Notes under the pieces: generated by a model | What the model was told of the DNA's origin: nothing | Databases searched by the model: none | The model's input: only the letters and a program-made list of their open reading frames with translations | Source: an uncultured Roseburia sp. | GTDB taxonomy: Bacteria; Bacillota; Clostridia; Lachnospirales; Lachnospiraceae | DNA length: 64,000 nt | Assembly: GCA_947246475.1 (NCBI GenBank) | Contig: CAMXSH010000002.1 | Span: 1 to 64,000, forward strand | Direction of reading: 5' to 3' | Shown here: piece after piece, positions 48,093 to 58,236 of the stretch | Layout: each line of letters starts with the position of its first letter | Position numbering within the stretch: position 1 is the stretch's first letter | Program-made: the position numbers and the translations under genes

Positions 48093-48422
48093 TCAATCTT
48101 TCACGGTTATTTTGCATCGGTAAGTATTATCGCCCTGTTTGACGGAAATAATGGCAGTTCCAGGATTCAGGGCATGTACGGTGCCGGAGGGGCTTACGGT
48201 GGCGATACGGAAATCCGAGGTGGAGTAGCTGGCCAGCTTTTTTAGTCCTGACAGTTTGACGGAGATCCTTTCTCCGGGTTTCAATGTGGCGGCATGGATG
48301 TTCAGATTTCGGTGGGAAAGCAGATCCAGCTCTTCCTGATAGCCGAAGCGGGTGTGGGGATAGAGAAAACGGCACAGCAGGAGAAACAGGATCAGTATGG
48401 GGAAGAGGAGATGTTTTTTCAT
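48093..48422 (-). CDS. Small membrane-anchored single BIG2 Ig-like domain protein
   Basis: N-terminal TM; LKPGERISVKLSGLKKLASYSTSDFRIATVSPSGTVHALNPGTAIISVKQGDNTYRCKITVKD. Confidence 0.7.
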   Translation of the reverse strand: MKKHLLFPILILFLLLCRFLYPHTRFGYQEELDLLSHRNLNIHAATLKPGERISVKLSGLKKLASYSTSDFRIATVSPSGTVHALNPGTAIISVKQGDNTYRCKITVKD

Positions 48423-48523
48423 GGCAGAGTTTCCTTTTTTATTATCTTATGATGACCGTGGAGAAAGAGAAACTACTGCAGTAAAAAACAATATTTAAGA
48501 GAACATAGAAAGAGGAAACCTTT

Positions 48524-48631
48524 ATGAATGAAAAACTATGTCAGCTATTTCTGGAAAAACAGAGAAACTATATTGTGATATTCACTGTTCTGCTTATCAT
48601 TTCGGGATTGTGCGTGAATTATCCAATTTAA
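48524..48631 (+). CDS. Candidate 35-aa single-TM small protein
   Basis: RBS agagg before ATG; MNEKLCQLFLEKQRNYIVIFTVLLIISGLCVNYPI; not in supplied ORF track. Confidence 0.4.
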   Translation: MNEKLCQLFLEKQRNYIVIFTVLLIISGLCVNYPI

Positions 48632-48678
48632 AAGTCGTTTTCTTCCCTGAACATTATGTGAATAAAGGAGGACCTACC

Positions 48679-49188
48679 ATGAATCAAACATTATTGACAG
48701 AAGCGCATGTTCGCGTGGAGCATATTCCTGCACATCAATACATCGGTATCTGGGATATTGAGGCCACCGATTATATGAATTTTTGGCGCAGACATGATTG
48801 TGACAGCATCTGTGGAACAATAAACAGTATGAGCCATGTTTCCCATCCGATCGTCACCTGCCATACGGCAGGATGGTTTTATGAAAATGGCAGAAAAGGC
48901 TATTTTTATGGTTTTGGCGTACCAGAAGAGTATCGGGGAGTGGTACCAGATGGGTTTGAGATCCGAAAAATACCTGCAAGTGATTACTTTGTTTTCTTTC
49001 ACCCGCCCTTTGATTATTTGAAAGACTGTGGCGAGGTAATGGAAAGAGTTGAAAGGCTGGCATGGAATTTTGATCCAAAAACAGAGGGCTACGAGTGGAA
49101 CGAGGAAAACTGCAATGATTACCAGCGCCATTATCCAGAAGTGATTGGCTATGAGGTACTGCGCCCCATACGAAAAATAGAAAATTAG
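48679..49188 (+). CDS. GyrI-like/AraC effector-binding domain protein
   Basis: VRVEHIPAHQYIGIWDIEATDYMNFW ... GWFYENGRKGYFYGFGVPEEY...IRKIPASDYFVFFHPPFD; RBS ggaggacctacc. Confidence 0.75.
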   Translation: MNQTLLTEAHVRVEHIPAHQYIGIWDIEATDYMNFWRRHDCDSICGTINSMSHVSHPIVTCHTAGWFYENGRKGYFYGFGVPEEYRGVVPDGFEIRKIPASDYFVFFHPPFDYLKDCGEVMERVERLAWNFDPKTEGYEWNEENCNDYQRHYPEVIGYEVLRPIRKIEN

Positions 49189-49258
49189 TTTTTACGTCTG
49201 TTCCATTTCATGTTGAACATAGTGATAAGTGGTGATACAAATAATAAAATATAAAAAC

Positions 49259-49353
49259 AGTCCCGCCAAGTATCCCAGGCACAGAAAAAGCGGTCCTATT
49301 GATCTGCGAAGCGCAATATACCGCTTTTTCTGTGCCTGGGGAACGGCGGGACT
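49259..49353 (-). terminator. Very long hairpin downstream of glnN
   Basis: agtcccgcc (49259-49267) / ggcgggact (49345-49353) plus 21-bp perfect stem cccaggcacagaaaaagcggt (49274-49294) / accgctttttctgtgcctggg (49320-49340); T-rich on minus strand after hairpin. Confidence 0.82.
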
Positions 49354-49368
49354 AACTTTTATATCTTA

Positions 49369-51480
49369 TTACACTTCAAAAAGCATATCCCCATAAGATG
49401 GTACAGGCCAGTCTTCTTTATCCACCAGCATTTCCAGCTCGTCGATGGGGGCTCTCAGTTCTTCCATTGCCGGGAATACGATATCTCTGTAGTATTCTGC
49501 CTGTGTCTTTCCTTCTTCCATTGCGCCAGCTTTTTCTGTCACACCACCAAGGGCGATCAGAGCTTTCTGGGATTTGGCAAGGAGAGCAGAACAGTCCTTA
49601 AGGATCGAGGTCTGCACCGTGAGGTCTGCCTCCGGACAAGCCTGCCGGATGCTGTTGATGGAGTCTGCCAGGCTTGTGGTGTATTTGATCACTGCAGGAA
49701 TGTACTGTTTGGTCGCCATATCAACCATTGCCTTTGCTTCAATGTTGATCGCCTTTGCGTAGGCTTCGTAATGAATCTCAGCACGGGATTCCAGTTCTGC
49801 TTTGGAAAGTACATTCTGGTTCTCAAACATCTCGATGGTCTTTGGTTCTGTGAGGGAAGCAGTGGCATCCACCATGGTCCGCACGTTGGGAAGACCACGT
49901 TTTTCTGCCTCGGCAACCCAGTCATCGGAATAGCCATTTCCGTTGAAGATCACCTTCTGATGTTCTTTTAGTGTTTTCTGGATCAGAGTATCTACAGTTT
50001 TGTCAAAATCAGAAGCTTCTTCTAGTTCATCTGCCATTTTTTCCAGTACATCTGCCACAGAGGCATTTAAAACCGTGTTTGCCCCTGCGATGGACATAGA
50101 AGAAGCTACCATACGGAATTCAAATTTATTTCCGGTGAAAGCAAATGGTGAAGTGCGGTTACGGTCCGTGGCATCTTTTTTCACCGGAGGAATGGAGCTT
50201 ACGCCGATATCCATTTTTCCGCCCTTTAAGCTGTGGTCGGCAGTACCAGTCTCAATGATCTGCTCTACGATATCCTCTAACTGTTCTCCGAGGAAGATGG
50301 AAATGATCGCTGGCGGTGCTTCATTGGCTCCCAGTCGATGGTCGTTTCCAGGATTGGAGGCGGACATGCGCAGGAGAGCGGCGTTTTCGTCTACGGCAGC
50401 GATCACAGCGGTCAGGAAAAGAAGGAACTGCCTGTTGTTATGAGGGGAAGAGCCGGGACTTAGCAGGTTTTCTCCGGTGTTCGTCACGATGGACCAGTTG
50501 TTGTGCTTCCCGGAACCGTTTACGCCGGCAAAGGGTTTCTCATGAAGAAGGCATTCCAGATTGTGCCTTCTTGCCACCTTTTTCATTACCTCCATAACCA
50601 GCTGGTTATGGTCCGTCGCGATGTTGGCGGTGTCATAGATCGGCGCCATCTCATGCTGTGCCGGAGCAACTTCATTGTGCTGGGTTTTGGAAAGAATCCC
50701 CAGCTTCCACAGTTCTATGTTCAATTCATTCATGAAAGATGCCTGACGTTCGCGGATGCTTCCGAAATAGTGGTCATCCAATTCCTGTCCCTTGGGGGGC
50801 ATGGCTCCAAATAGGGTACGTCCGGTGAAGATCAGATCTTTTCTCTGAAGGTATTTATTCCTGTCAATCAGAAAATATTCCTGTTCTGCGCCTACGGAAC
50901 AGGCGACATTTGTCACCTCCTCTTTTCCGAACAGCCGGAGGATACGGACTGCCTGCTTGCTGATGGCTTCCATCGAACGCAGAAGAGGAGTCTTTTTATC
51001 CAGTGCTTCTCCAGTGTAGGAGCAGAATGCAGTAGGGATACAGAGCGTGACGCCGATGGCATCCTCACGCAGGAAGGTAGGAGATGTACAATCCCATGCA
51101 GTATAGCCCCTTGCCTCGAAAGTTGCCCGGAGGCCGCCGGAAGGGAAAGAGGAGGCGTCAGGCTCTCCTTTGATCAATTCTTTGCCGTTAAATTCCAGGA
51201 CTGCCCGGGAATCGGACTCTGCACTGATGAATGAATCATGTTTTTCGGCGGTGACGCCGGTCATAGGCTGAAACCAGTGTGTATAGTGGGTGGCACCATT
51301 GGCAAGGGCCCATTCTTTCATGCCGTGGGCAACTACATTTGCCACCTCTGGAGTGAGTTCCTCTCCATTTTCAATCGTCTTTTTTAAAGCTTGATATGTT
51401 TTTTTCGGAAGATACTCCTGCATCACTTCATCGTTAAAAACTTTCGTTCCAAATACGTCTGAGATTACGTTCGTTTCCAT
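49369..51480 (-). CDS. glnN: Glutamine synthetase type III
   Basis: METNVISDVFGTKVFNDEVMQEYLP; HYTHWFQPMTGVTAEKHDSF; NEVAPAQHEMAPIYDTAN; LLHEKPFAGVNGSGKHNNWS. Confidence 0.96.
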   Translation of the reverse strand: METNVISDVFGTKVFNDEVMQEYLPKKTYQALKKTIENGEELTPEVANVVAHGMKEWALANGATHYTHWFQPMTGVTAEKHDSFISAESDSRAVLEFNGKELIKGEPDASSFPSGGLRATFEARGYTAWDCTSPTFLREDAIGVTLCIPTAFCSYTGEALDKKTPLLRSMEAISKQAVRILRLFGKEEVTNVACSVGAEQEYFLIDRNKYLQRKDLIFTGRTLFGAMPPKGQELDDHYFGSIRERQASFMNELNIELWKLGILSKTQHNEVAPAQHEMAPIYDTANIATDHNQLVMEVMKKVARRHNLECLLHEKPFAGVNGSGKHNNWSIVTNTGENLLSPGSSPHNNRQFLLFLTAVIAAVDENAALLRMSASNPGNDHRLGANEAPPAIISIFLGEQLEDIVEQIIETGTADHSLKGGKMDIGVSSIPPVKKDATDRNRTSPFAFTGNKFEFRMVASSMSIAGANTVLNASVADVLEKMADELEEASDFDKTVDTLIQKTLKEHQKVIFNGNGYSDDWVAEAEKRGLPNVRTMVDATASLTEPKTIEMFENQNVLSKAELESRAEIHYEAYAKAINIEAKAMVDMATKQYIPAVIKYTTSLADSINSIRQACPEADLTVQTSILKDCSALLAKSQKALIALGGVTEKAGAMEEGKTQAEYYRDIVFPAMEELRAPIDELEMLVDKEDWPVPSYGDMLFEV

Positions 51481-51628
51481 AATTTCCTCCATTCCGGCAC
51501 AGTTGGATGGGTGCCATATAAATTTAGGGCTGCCAATTACTTAATATCTGTTGTGCTGATTGACCTTAATACGCAAATCCCCTATCCATTATACACAAAA
51601 AAAGCATTTGCGCAATAAAAAGAAAAAA

Positions 51629-51656
51629 GGTGTCCTCAAAAATGAGAACACCCTCG
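51629..51656 (-). terminator. Rho-independent terminator (minus strand)
   Basis: Minus strand agggtgttctca-ttttt-gaggacacct followed by TTTTTTCTTTTT. Confidence 0.82.
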
Positions 51657-51770
51657 TTCTGTCTTAATACGAAAATATAATATCATGTTAAGAAAAAAAA
51701 GTAAAGCCTTTTTTTCATTTTTATAAATAAAGTTTACTTGTTAGAAAGTTAATAATTGAATGAATTAGCA

Positions 51771-52994
51771 TTAAAAGGATAAAAACAAATGAAATATATC
51801 GTATACAATATCAGCAAAGGTTTGTTTTTCTACATCTTCTGCTGGATAGACAGGATAGCTTCCCAGAGGGCCTCCGTTTACCAGGATCTGTACCTCACCG
51901 ATAGCTGTACCCTGGCGTACTGGTGCCTGGATTTTTTGTGGCAGTGAGTAACGGACGTCGATGGTATCTGTCTCACTGAGCAGAAATGACGGAATCTCTG
52001 GCTGGAGGATGCCCACAGCATCCGATTTTCCGTTTTCTACAGATATAGAATAGGATGACAGATTCTTGACTGGGACATTTTTCTTTGAGAAATTCTCAAA
52101 ACCCAGATTCATCAGTGCTTTTGTGTCCGCCCATTTGTAAGTTTTATTCGGGGGCCACCCGCTTCCGAGGACACAGCTGACCAGAGTGAGGCCGTTCCGT
52201 CGTGCGGCCCCCACAAAGCAGTAGCCCGCTTTATTAGTAAAACCGGTCTTTATGCCGATGGCTCCTTTATAGGAAGTGAGAAAGGCATCGTGGTTTGTAA
52301 GAGAAAAGCTGCCTTTGCCACTGGTCTCGCGGATTGTCTTAGAAGGTGTGCGGATGAGCTCCAGAAAAGCCTGGTTGGTGCAGGCATAAGAAGCCAGGCG
52401 GCACATGTCTGCGGGGGTGCTGGCATGACCCTCTGCGTCGAGGCCGTTGGGAGTTACAAAATTGGTCTGGCTCATGCCCAGTTCGGCAGCTTTCGCATTC
52501 ATCATGGCGGCAAAGCCCTCCACACTGTCTCCGATGTGCTCTGCAATGGCGACCGCGGTGTCGTTGTGGGATTCTAGCATAAGGGAATACAACAGGTCTC
52601 CCAGAAGGAAAGTTTTGTCCTTTCCGGCGCCGAGGCGGACTTTTGGCATCGAAGCAGCTTTGGAAGAAAACGTGACGGGATCTTCCATATTACCATTTTC
52701 CAGGGCAAGGATACAAGTCATAATTTTTGTGGTGCTCGCCATGGGAAGGGGAGAGGCTTCGCTCTTTCCATATAAGATACGTCCGGAATCAGCGTCCATG
52801 ACACAGGCCGCAGAAGCATACAGCCGGGGCGCAGGGGAGGAGGTGGTGGTGGGGGGGATATGGTCGGGTGGGATTTCTGTAATGGTATGTATGTCGGAGC
52901 TGGAATCCGCTGGACGGTTTGCCATGTGACAGTAGCACAAAAACAGCAGGGAAACCAGAAGAAGTGGAAGATAGATCAGATATTTTTTTAACAT
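51771..52994 (-). CDS. D-alanyl-D-alanine carboxypeptidase (peptidase S11), second paralog
   Basis: PMASTTKIMTCILAL SxxK, ESHNDTAV SxN, AIGIKTGFTNKAGYC KTG. Confidence 0.93.
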   Translation of the reverse strand: MLKKYLIYLPLLLVSLLFLCYCHMANRPADSSSDIHTITEIPPDHIPPTTTSSPAPRLYASAACVMDADSGRILYGKSEASPLPMASTTKIMTCILALENGNMEDPVTFSSKAASMPKVRLGAGKDKTFLLGDLLYSLMLESHNDTAVAIAEHIGDSVEGFAAMMNAKAAELGMSQTNFVTPNGLDAEGHASTPADMCRLASYACTNQAFLELIRTPSKTIRETSGKGSFSLTNHDAFLTSYKGAIGIKTGFTNKAGYCFVGAARRNGLTLVSCVLGSGWPPNKTYKWADTKALMNLGFENFSKKNVPVKNLSSYSISVENGKSDAVGILQPEIPSFLLSETDTIDVRYSLPQKIQAPVRQGTAIGEVQILVNGGPLGSYPVYPAEDVEKQTFADIVYDIFHLFLSF

Positions 52995-53220
52995 TGGATT
53001 TCATCCCGGAGAGTTTTTATAATGTATATGAAAAAGCACGGAAATTCATGTGTGCAAAAGTTTTGAAAAAAGTCAAAAATGTATTGCTATTTTGCAGAAA
53101 AAGCATTACAATTACAATTGGATAAAATTTTGTTTGCAGGTCAGAAGCGGGTTTAAGAAGGAGTGCATTCCTGGTCTGATCCTGACAAGACATAATATAT
53201 AATAAAGTGGAGGACTGCAT

Positions 53221-54597
53221 ATGAGTAATTCAGCAAAAATGTCAGCAAGACAGCGGATCGAAGCCCTTGTTGACGCAAACAGTTTTGTTGAGATCGGTGG
53301 ACTTGTCACGAAGAGAAATACCGACTTCAACATGCAGGAAAAAGCAGTGCCGGCGGATGGTGTCGTTACAGGTTATGGTGTGATTGATTCTGAACTGGTA
53401 TATGTTTACAGCCAGGATGTCACAGCATTAAATGGTTCCATTGGCGAGATGCATGCAAAGAAAATTGTCAGACTGTACGAGATGGCGATGAAAGCAGGAG
53501 CACCCGTGGTCGGCTTGATCGATTGTGCCGGCGTCCGTGTCCAGGAGGCGGTGGATGCCCTTGCAGGTTTTGGAGAGCTTTATCTCAGCAAGGTGAAGGC
53601 AAGTGGTGTGATCCCCCAGATCAGTGCGATCTTAGGATCTTGTGGCGGCGGTGTTGCCATTTCATCACTTCTGAGTGATTTTACATTGATGGACTCACAG
53701 AACGGTAAGTTATTTGTGAATTCGCCAAATGCAGTGGATGGCAATAATACAGACAAGTGTGATACTGCAGCGGCTGCATTTCAGGCTGAGGCGGGAAATG
53801 TAGATTTCCTCTGTGATACAGAAGCTGATGTTCTGGCACAGATCCGCGCTCTGGTGCAGATCCTTCCTGCGAATTTTGATGATTACGCTGGAAAAGAGAC
53901 CCAGGATGATATGAACCGTGTACTGAATGGTTTTGAGGGACTTGTTTCGGATCCAGTGGCGGCGCTGACCCAGATCGCCGACGATCAGAAATTTTTAGAG
54001 ACAAAAAAAGAATATGCTGAGGATATGGTCACTGGCCTTATGACACTCAATGGTGTTACCGTGGGCGCAGTTGCAAATGGTGCAGAACAGGTACTTTCCA
54101 CTGCTGGATGTAAAAAAGCAGAAAAGTTTGTTTATTTCTGTGATGCTTTCGGCATTCCTGTGATCACCTTTACAAATGTAAAAGCATATGCTTCGTCGAT
54201 GGAAGAAGAAAAGACCATTGGACAGGCAGTGGCAGATCTTACCTGTGCTTTTGCCAGTGCAGAAGTTCCTAAGGTAAATGTGATCACCGGAGAGGCATTT
54301 GGAAGTGCTTATGTGGCGATGAACTCCAAGCATATCGGGGCGGACCTCGTTTTGGCTCTTGAGGGAGCAAAGGTCGGTGTCATGGATGCGAAGAGTGCGG
54401 TACAGGTTATGTATCAGGATGAGATCAGCAAAGCGAAAGATACGAAAGCATCACTGGAGGAAAAGACGAAAGAGTACGATGAGCTTCAGTGTAATGTGAA
54501 CATAGCAGCAAAAAGAGGTTATGTAGATAATATTATCGATGGTTCTGAGATCCGTAAACAGTTGATATATGCAATGCAGATGTTTGGAATGAGGTGA
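53221..54597 (+). CDS. Acyl-CoA carboxyltransferase subunit (MmdA/12S-type)
   Basis: SARQRIEALVDANSFVEIGGLV, VVTGYGVIDSELVYVYSQDVTALNGSIGEMHAKKI, GSCGGGVAISSLL, GEAFGSAYVAM. Confidence 0.88.
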   Translation: MSNSAKMSARQRIEALVDANSFVEIGGLVTKRNTDFNMQEKAVPADGVVTGYGVIDSELVYVYSQDVTALNGSIGEMHAKKIVRLYEMAMKAGAPVVGLIDCAGVRVQEAVDALAGFGELYLSKVKASGVIPQISAILGSCGGGVAISSLLSDFTLMDSQNGKLFVNSPNAVDGNNTDKCDTAAAAFQAEAGNVDFLCDTEADVLAQIRALVQILPANFDDYAGKETQDDMNRVLNGFEGLVSDPVAALTQIADDQKFLETKKEYAEDMVTGLMTLNGVTVGAVANGAEQVLSTAGCKKAEKFVYFCDAFGIPVITFTNVKAYASSMEEEKTIGQAVADLTCAFASAEVPKVNVITGEAFGSAYVAMNSKHIGADLVLALEGAKVGVMDAKSAVQVMYQDEISKAKDTKASLEEKTKEYDELQCNVNIAAKRGYVDNIIDGSEIRKQLIYAMQMFGMR

Positions 54598-54601
54598 TGG
54601 A

Positions 54602-54976
54602 ATGGGATTGTTAGCAGCGGCAGCAACGGATGAAGTTGTGACAACGTTTCCAGAAGCGCTGGTGAATACGGCGCTGGGTATGGGAACCGTTTTCCTTGTA
54701 CTGATCCTGATTTCTTTCATCATTTATCTGATGAAATTTATTCCGGATCTGCTGGATCGTTCGTCGGCAAAGAAAGAGGCAGCCACGGCATTAACACCGG
54801 CGTCAAGGCCAGTACCAGTACCGGCGCCAGCAGCGGCCCCGGCAGCGCCTTCAAAGACAGAGGATACCCAGCTGGTGGCAGTGATCACAGCAGCGGTTTC
54901 TGCAGCGATGGAACAGGAAGGGACTCCGGTACCGGCAGGCGGTCTGGTGATTCGTTCTATTAAAAAGAGGTATTAA
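54602..54976 (+). CDS. Na+-pump decarboxylase gamma chain (OadG family)
   Basis: Single TM segment ALGMGTVFLVLILISFIIYLMKFIP followed by Ala/Pro linker; operon position. Confidence 0.8.
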   Translation: MGLLAAAATDEVVTTFPEALVNTALGMGTVFLVLILISFIIYLMKFIPDLLDRSSAKKEAATALTPASRPVPVPAPAAAPAAPSKTEDTQLVAVITAAVSAAMEQEGTPVPAGGLVIRSIKKRY

Positions 54977-55065
54977 ATGCTGCCAGGGTTAAAAAGGTCA
55001 AAAAGCCTTTTCCCCCGACAGTGCAAAACGTTATGACTATTATCATTATTAGGAGGATATAACAC

Positions 55066-55446
55066 ATGAAAAATTATACTATTACAGTAAATGGAACCGT
55101 ATATGATGTATCAGTGGAAGAAAAAACAGGAGCAGCTGCTCCGGCAGCAGCACCGGCGGCTCCAGTAGCACCAGCTCCAGCACCAGCAGCACCGAAGCCG
55201 GCACCAGCACCAGCAGCGGGCGGTTCAGCTGGTTCTGTCCAGGTGGCAGCACCGATGCCTGGTAAGATCCTGGCTGTGAAAGCAAGTGTGGGAGCAGAGG
55301 TGAAAAAAGGAGATGTGGTTCTTCTTCTCGAGGCGATGAAGATGGAAAATGAAGTGGTGGCACCTCAGGATGGAAAGATCGCAAGCATAAACGTGAACTC
55401 CGGTGATATGGTTGGAGCCGGCGACGTATTAGCTACAATGGACTAA
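55066..55446 (+). CDS. Biotin carboxyl carrier protein (1.3S-type)
   Basis: MKNYTITVNGTVYDVSVEE, Ala/Pro linker, PMPGKILAVKASVGAEVKKGDVVLLLEAMKMENEVVAPQDG. Confidence 0.93.
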   Translation: MKNYTITVNGTVYDVSVEEKTGAAAPAAAPAAPVAPAPAPAAPKPAPAPAAGGSAGSVQVAAPMPGKILAVKASVGAEVKKGDVVLLLEAMKMENEVVAPQDGKIASINVNSGDMVGAGDVLATMD

Positions 55447-55472
55447 TCACTAAATAACTGGAGGTAAAAAAG

Positions 55473-56591
55473 ATGGAAGTTTTACAGAACCTTCTCCATC
55501 AGACTGCATTTGCAAATGGAACGGTTGACTGGCGCAGTTATGTGATGATACTGGTTGCTTTTGTGTTTCTCTATCTGGCGATCAAAAAGGGTTATGAGCC
55601 TCTTTTGCTTGTACCCATTGCATTCGGTATGCTGCTTGTCAATATCTATCCGCAGATCATGGAGCCTGGCGGACTGTTGGAATATTTCTTTAAACTGGAT
55701 GAATGGAGTATCCTGCCATCCCTGATCTTCCTCGGTGTAGGAGCAATGACAGATTTCGGTCCTCTGATCGCAAACCCCAAAAGTTTTCTTCTGGGAGCGG
55801 CGGCGCAGTTCGGTATCTTTGCCGCATACCTGATGGCGATCGTGATGGGATTCAACGGCATGGCGGCGGCGGCGATCTCGATCATCGGAGGCGCGGACGG
55901 TCCGACCTCGATCTTCCTGGCAGGAAAACTGGGGCAGAAGGAACTTATGGGACCAATCGCCGTGGCGGCATATTCTTATATGTCACTGGTGCCGATCATT
56001 CAGCCGCCGATTATGAAACTGTTTACTACAAAAGAAGAACGAATGATCAAAATGGACCAGCTCCGTCCTGTATCGAAGGTGGAGCGGATTCTTTTCCCGA
56101 TCATCGTAACCACGGTGGTATGTCTGATCCTGCCGAGTACAGCACCTCTTGTAGGTATGCTGATGCTTGGTAACCTGTTCAAGGAATCCGGTGTAGTTGG
56201 ACAGCTGACAGAGACAGCATCCAACGCACTGATGTACATCGTTGTTATCCTGCTGGGTACATCTGTAGGGGCAAAAACCAGTGGCGAGAACTTTATCGAC
56301 TTCGATACGCTGAAGATCGTCGCCCTTGGTCTGATCGCTTTTGCAGTGGGGACAGCCGCGGGAGTCTTATTTGGCAAGCTGATGTGTAAGCTGTCAAAAG
56401 GTAAGATCAATCCTCTCATTGGTTCCGCTGGAGTTTCCGCTGTTCCGATGGCAGCCAGGGTATCCCAGAAGGTGGGGGCAGAAGCAGATCCTACCAACTT
56501 CCTGCTGATGCACGCCATGGGACCAAATGTAGCCGGAGTAATCGGTACAGCAGTAGCGGCCGGTGTATTCATGGCAATCTTTGGAGTCTAA
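55473..56591 (+). CDS. Na+-translocating decarboxylase beta subunit (OadB/MmdB family)
   Basis: [83 protein letters not shown]. Confidence 0.94.
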   Translation: MEVLQNLLHQTAFANGTVDWRSYVMILVAFVFLYLAIKKGYEPLLLVPIAFGMLLVNIYPQIMEPGGLLEYFFKLDEWSILPSLIFLGVGAMTDFGPLIANPKSFLLGAAAQFGIFAAYLMAIVMGFNGMAAAAISIIGGADGPTSIFLAGKLGQKELMGPIAVAAYSYMSLVPIIQPPIMKLFTTKEERMIKMDQLRPVSKVERILFPIIVTTVVCLILPSTAPLVGMLMLGNLFKESGVVGQLTETASNALMYIVVILLGTSVGAKTSGENFIDFDTLKIVALGLIAFAVGTAAGVLFGKLMCKLSKGKINPLIGSAGVSAVPMAARVSQKVGAEADPTNFLLMHAMGPNVAGVIGTAVAAGVFMAIFGV

Positions 56592-56643
56592 TGCGAAATG
56601 ATGTATAGCGCAAATAAAATGCGCAAAATATATTTAGGAGGAA

Positions 56644-58065
56644 ATGAAAATGGCAGATAATAAAGCAAAGAAGCCGATTAAAATAACAGAAACAATCCTT
56701 CGTGACGCTCATCAGTCCCTGATTGCCACCCGTATGACGACGGAGCAGATGCTTCCGATCATCGACAAGATGGATAAAGTGGGCTACCATGCAGTAGAGT
56801 GCTGGGGAGGAGCTACCTTTGATGCGTCCCTTCGTTTCTTAAAAGAAGATCCATGGGAGAGACTTCGTAAGCTGAGAAAGGGCTTTAAGAACACGAAACT
56901 GCAGATGCTGTTCCGTGGACAGAATATCCTTGGATACAATCACTATGCAGATGATGTGGTAGAGTACTTTGTGCAGAAATCACTGGCAAATGGTATTGAT
57001 ATTATCCGTATTTTTGACTGTCTCAATGACATCCGTAATCTGGAGACAGCGGTAAAAGCTGCAAATAAGGAAAATGGACACGCACAGATCGCCCTTTCCT
57101 ATACCCTTGGTGATGCGTATACCATGGATTATTGGAAAGATATGGCGAAGAAAATTGAGGATCTCGGTGCAAAATCCCTTTGCATCAAAGATATGGCAGG
57201 TCTTCTCACTCCGTATGAGGCGACAGAGCTTGTCACTGCTCTGAAAGAGTCCGTAGATATTCCGATCGATCTTCATACCCATTATACATCCGGTGTGGCT
57301 GCCATGACCTATATGAAGGCAGTTGAGGCGGGCTGTGATATCATTGACACGGCGATGTCACCCTTCGCACTGGGCACCAGCCAGCCGGCGACGGAAGTTA
57401 TGGTGGAGACCTTTAGGGGAACTCCGTATGACACGGGACTTGACCAGAATCTTCTGGCAGAGATTGCAGAGTATTTCCGCCCAATGCGTGAAGAGGCGCT
57501 GCAGAGTGGTCTGATGAATACAAAGGTTCTTGGGGTAAATATTAAAACACTGATGTATCAGGTACCAGGAGGTATGCTCAGTAATCTTGTATCCCAGCTC
57601 AAAGAGATGGGACAGGAAAGCAAGTATCAGGAAGTGCTGGAAGAAGTACCCCGCGTGCGGAAAGATTTCGGTGAGCCTCCATTGGTTACACCGTCATCCC
57701 AGATTGTAGGTACTCAGGCAGTTTTGAATGTTGTTTCCGGTGAGAGATATAAGATGGTGACGAAGGAATCCAAGAAGCTTCTGTCCGGTGAGTTTGGTCA
57801 GACAGTGAAGCCTTTTGATCCGAAAGTCCAGAAAAAATGTATCGGCGATACAAAACCGATCACCTGCCGTCCGGCGGATTTGATCAAACCGCAGCTGGCA
57901 GATCTTGAAAAGGAGATGTCCCAGTGGAAGCAGCAGGATGAGGATGTACTTTCCTATGCGCTGTTCCCACAGGTGGCTACAGAGTTCTTTAAGTACCGTG
58001 AGGCGCAGAAGACAAAAGTGGATGCGACGCTGGCAGATAAAGAAAATAAAGTATATCCGGTGTAA
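56644..58065 (+). CDS. Oxaloacetate decarboxylase alpha / pyruvate carboxylase subunit B-like carboxyltransferase lacking biotinyl domain (5S-type)
   Basis: ITETILRDAHQSLIATRMTTEQMLP, LRFLKEDPWERLRKLRKGFKNTKLQMLFRGQNILGYNHYADDVV, LHTHYTSGVAAMTYMKAVEAGCDIIDTA; ends without MKM biotin motif. Confidence 0.93.
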   Translation: MKMADNKAKKPIKITETILRDAHQSLIATRMTTEQMLPIIDKMDKVGYHAVECWGGATFDASLRFLKEDPWERLRKLRKGFKNTKLQMLFRGQNILGYNHYADDVVEYFVQKSLANGIDIIRIFDCLNDIRNLETAVKAANKENGHAQIALSYTLGDAYTMDYWKDMAKKIEDLGAKSLCIKDMAGLLTPYEATELVTALKESVDIPIDLHTHYTSGVAAMTYMKAVEAGCDIIDTAMSPFALGTSQPATEVMVETFRGTPYDTGLDQNLLAEIAEYFRPMREEALQSGLMNTKVLGVNIKTLMYQVPGGMLSNLVSQLKEMGQESKYQEVLEEVPRVRKDFGEPPLVTPSSQIVGTQAVLNVVSGERYKMVTKESKKLLSGEFGQTVKPFDPKVQKKCIGDTKPITCRPADLIKPQLADLEKEMSQWKQQDEDVLSYALFPQVATEFFKYREAQKTKVDATLADKENKVYPV

Positions 58066-58082
58066 TATCTGGATTGGAATAC

Positions 58083-58131
58083 AAGAAAGACAGTGTGAAG
58101 GCAGAAATGCTTTTGCATTGTCTTTCTTTTT
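58083..58131 (+). terminator. Rho-independent terminator of decarboxylase operon
   Basis: aagaaagacagtg ... cattgtctttctt (13 bp, one G:U) plus T-run. Confidence 0.82.
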
Positions 58132-58236
58132 CCCGGTCAGAAACTTAATATTCATGTAAAAATAATATTTTTGTAACAAAATGACGATAGAAATAGTGTA
58201 AGGTAATACTTGGGAAAAAGATCTGGGGGGATAAAA

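Noticed and set aside
55138-55240. GC-rich gca/ccg short tandem repeats
   Set aside because: Encodes the ordinary Ala/Pro linker of a biotin carrier protein; not an independent repeat element
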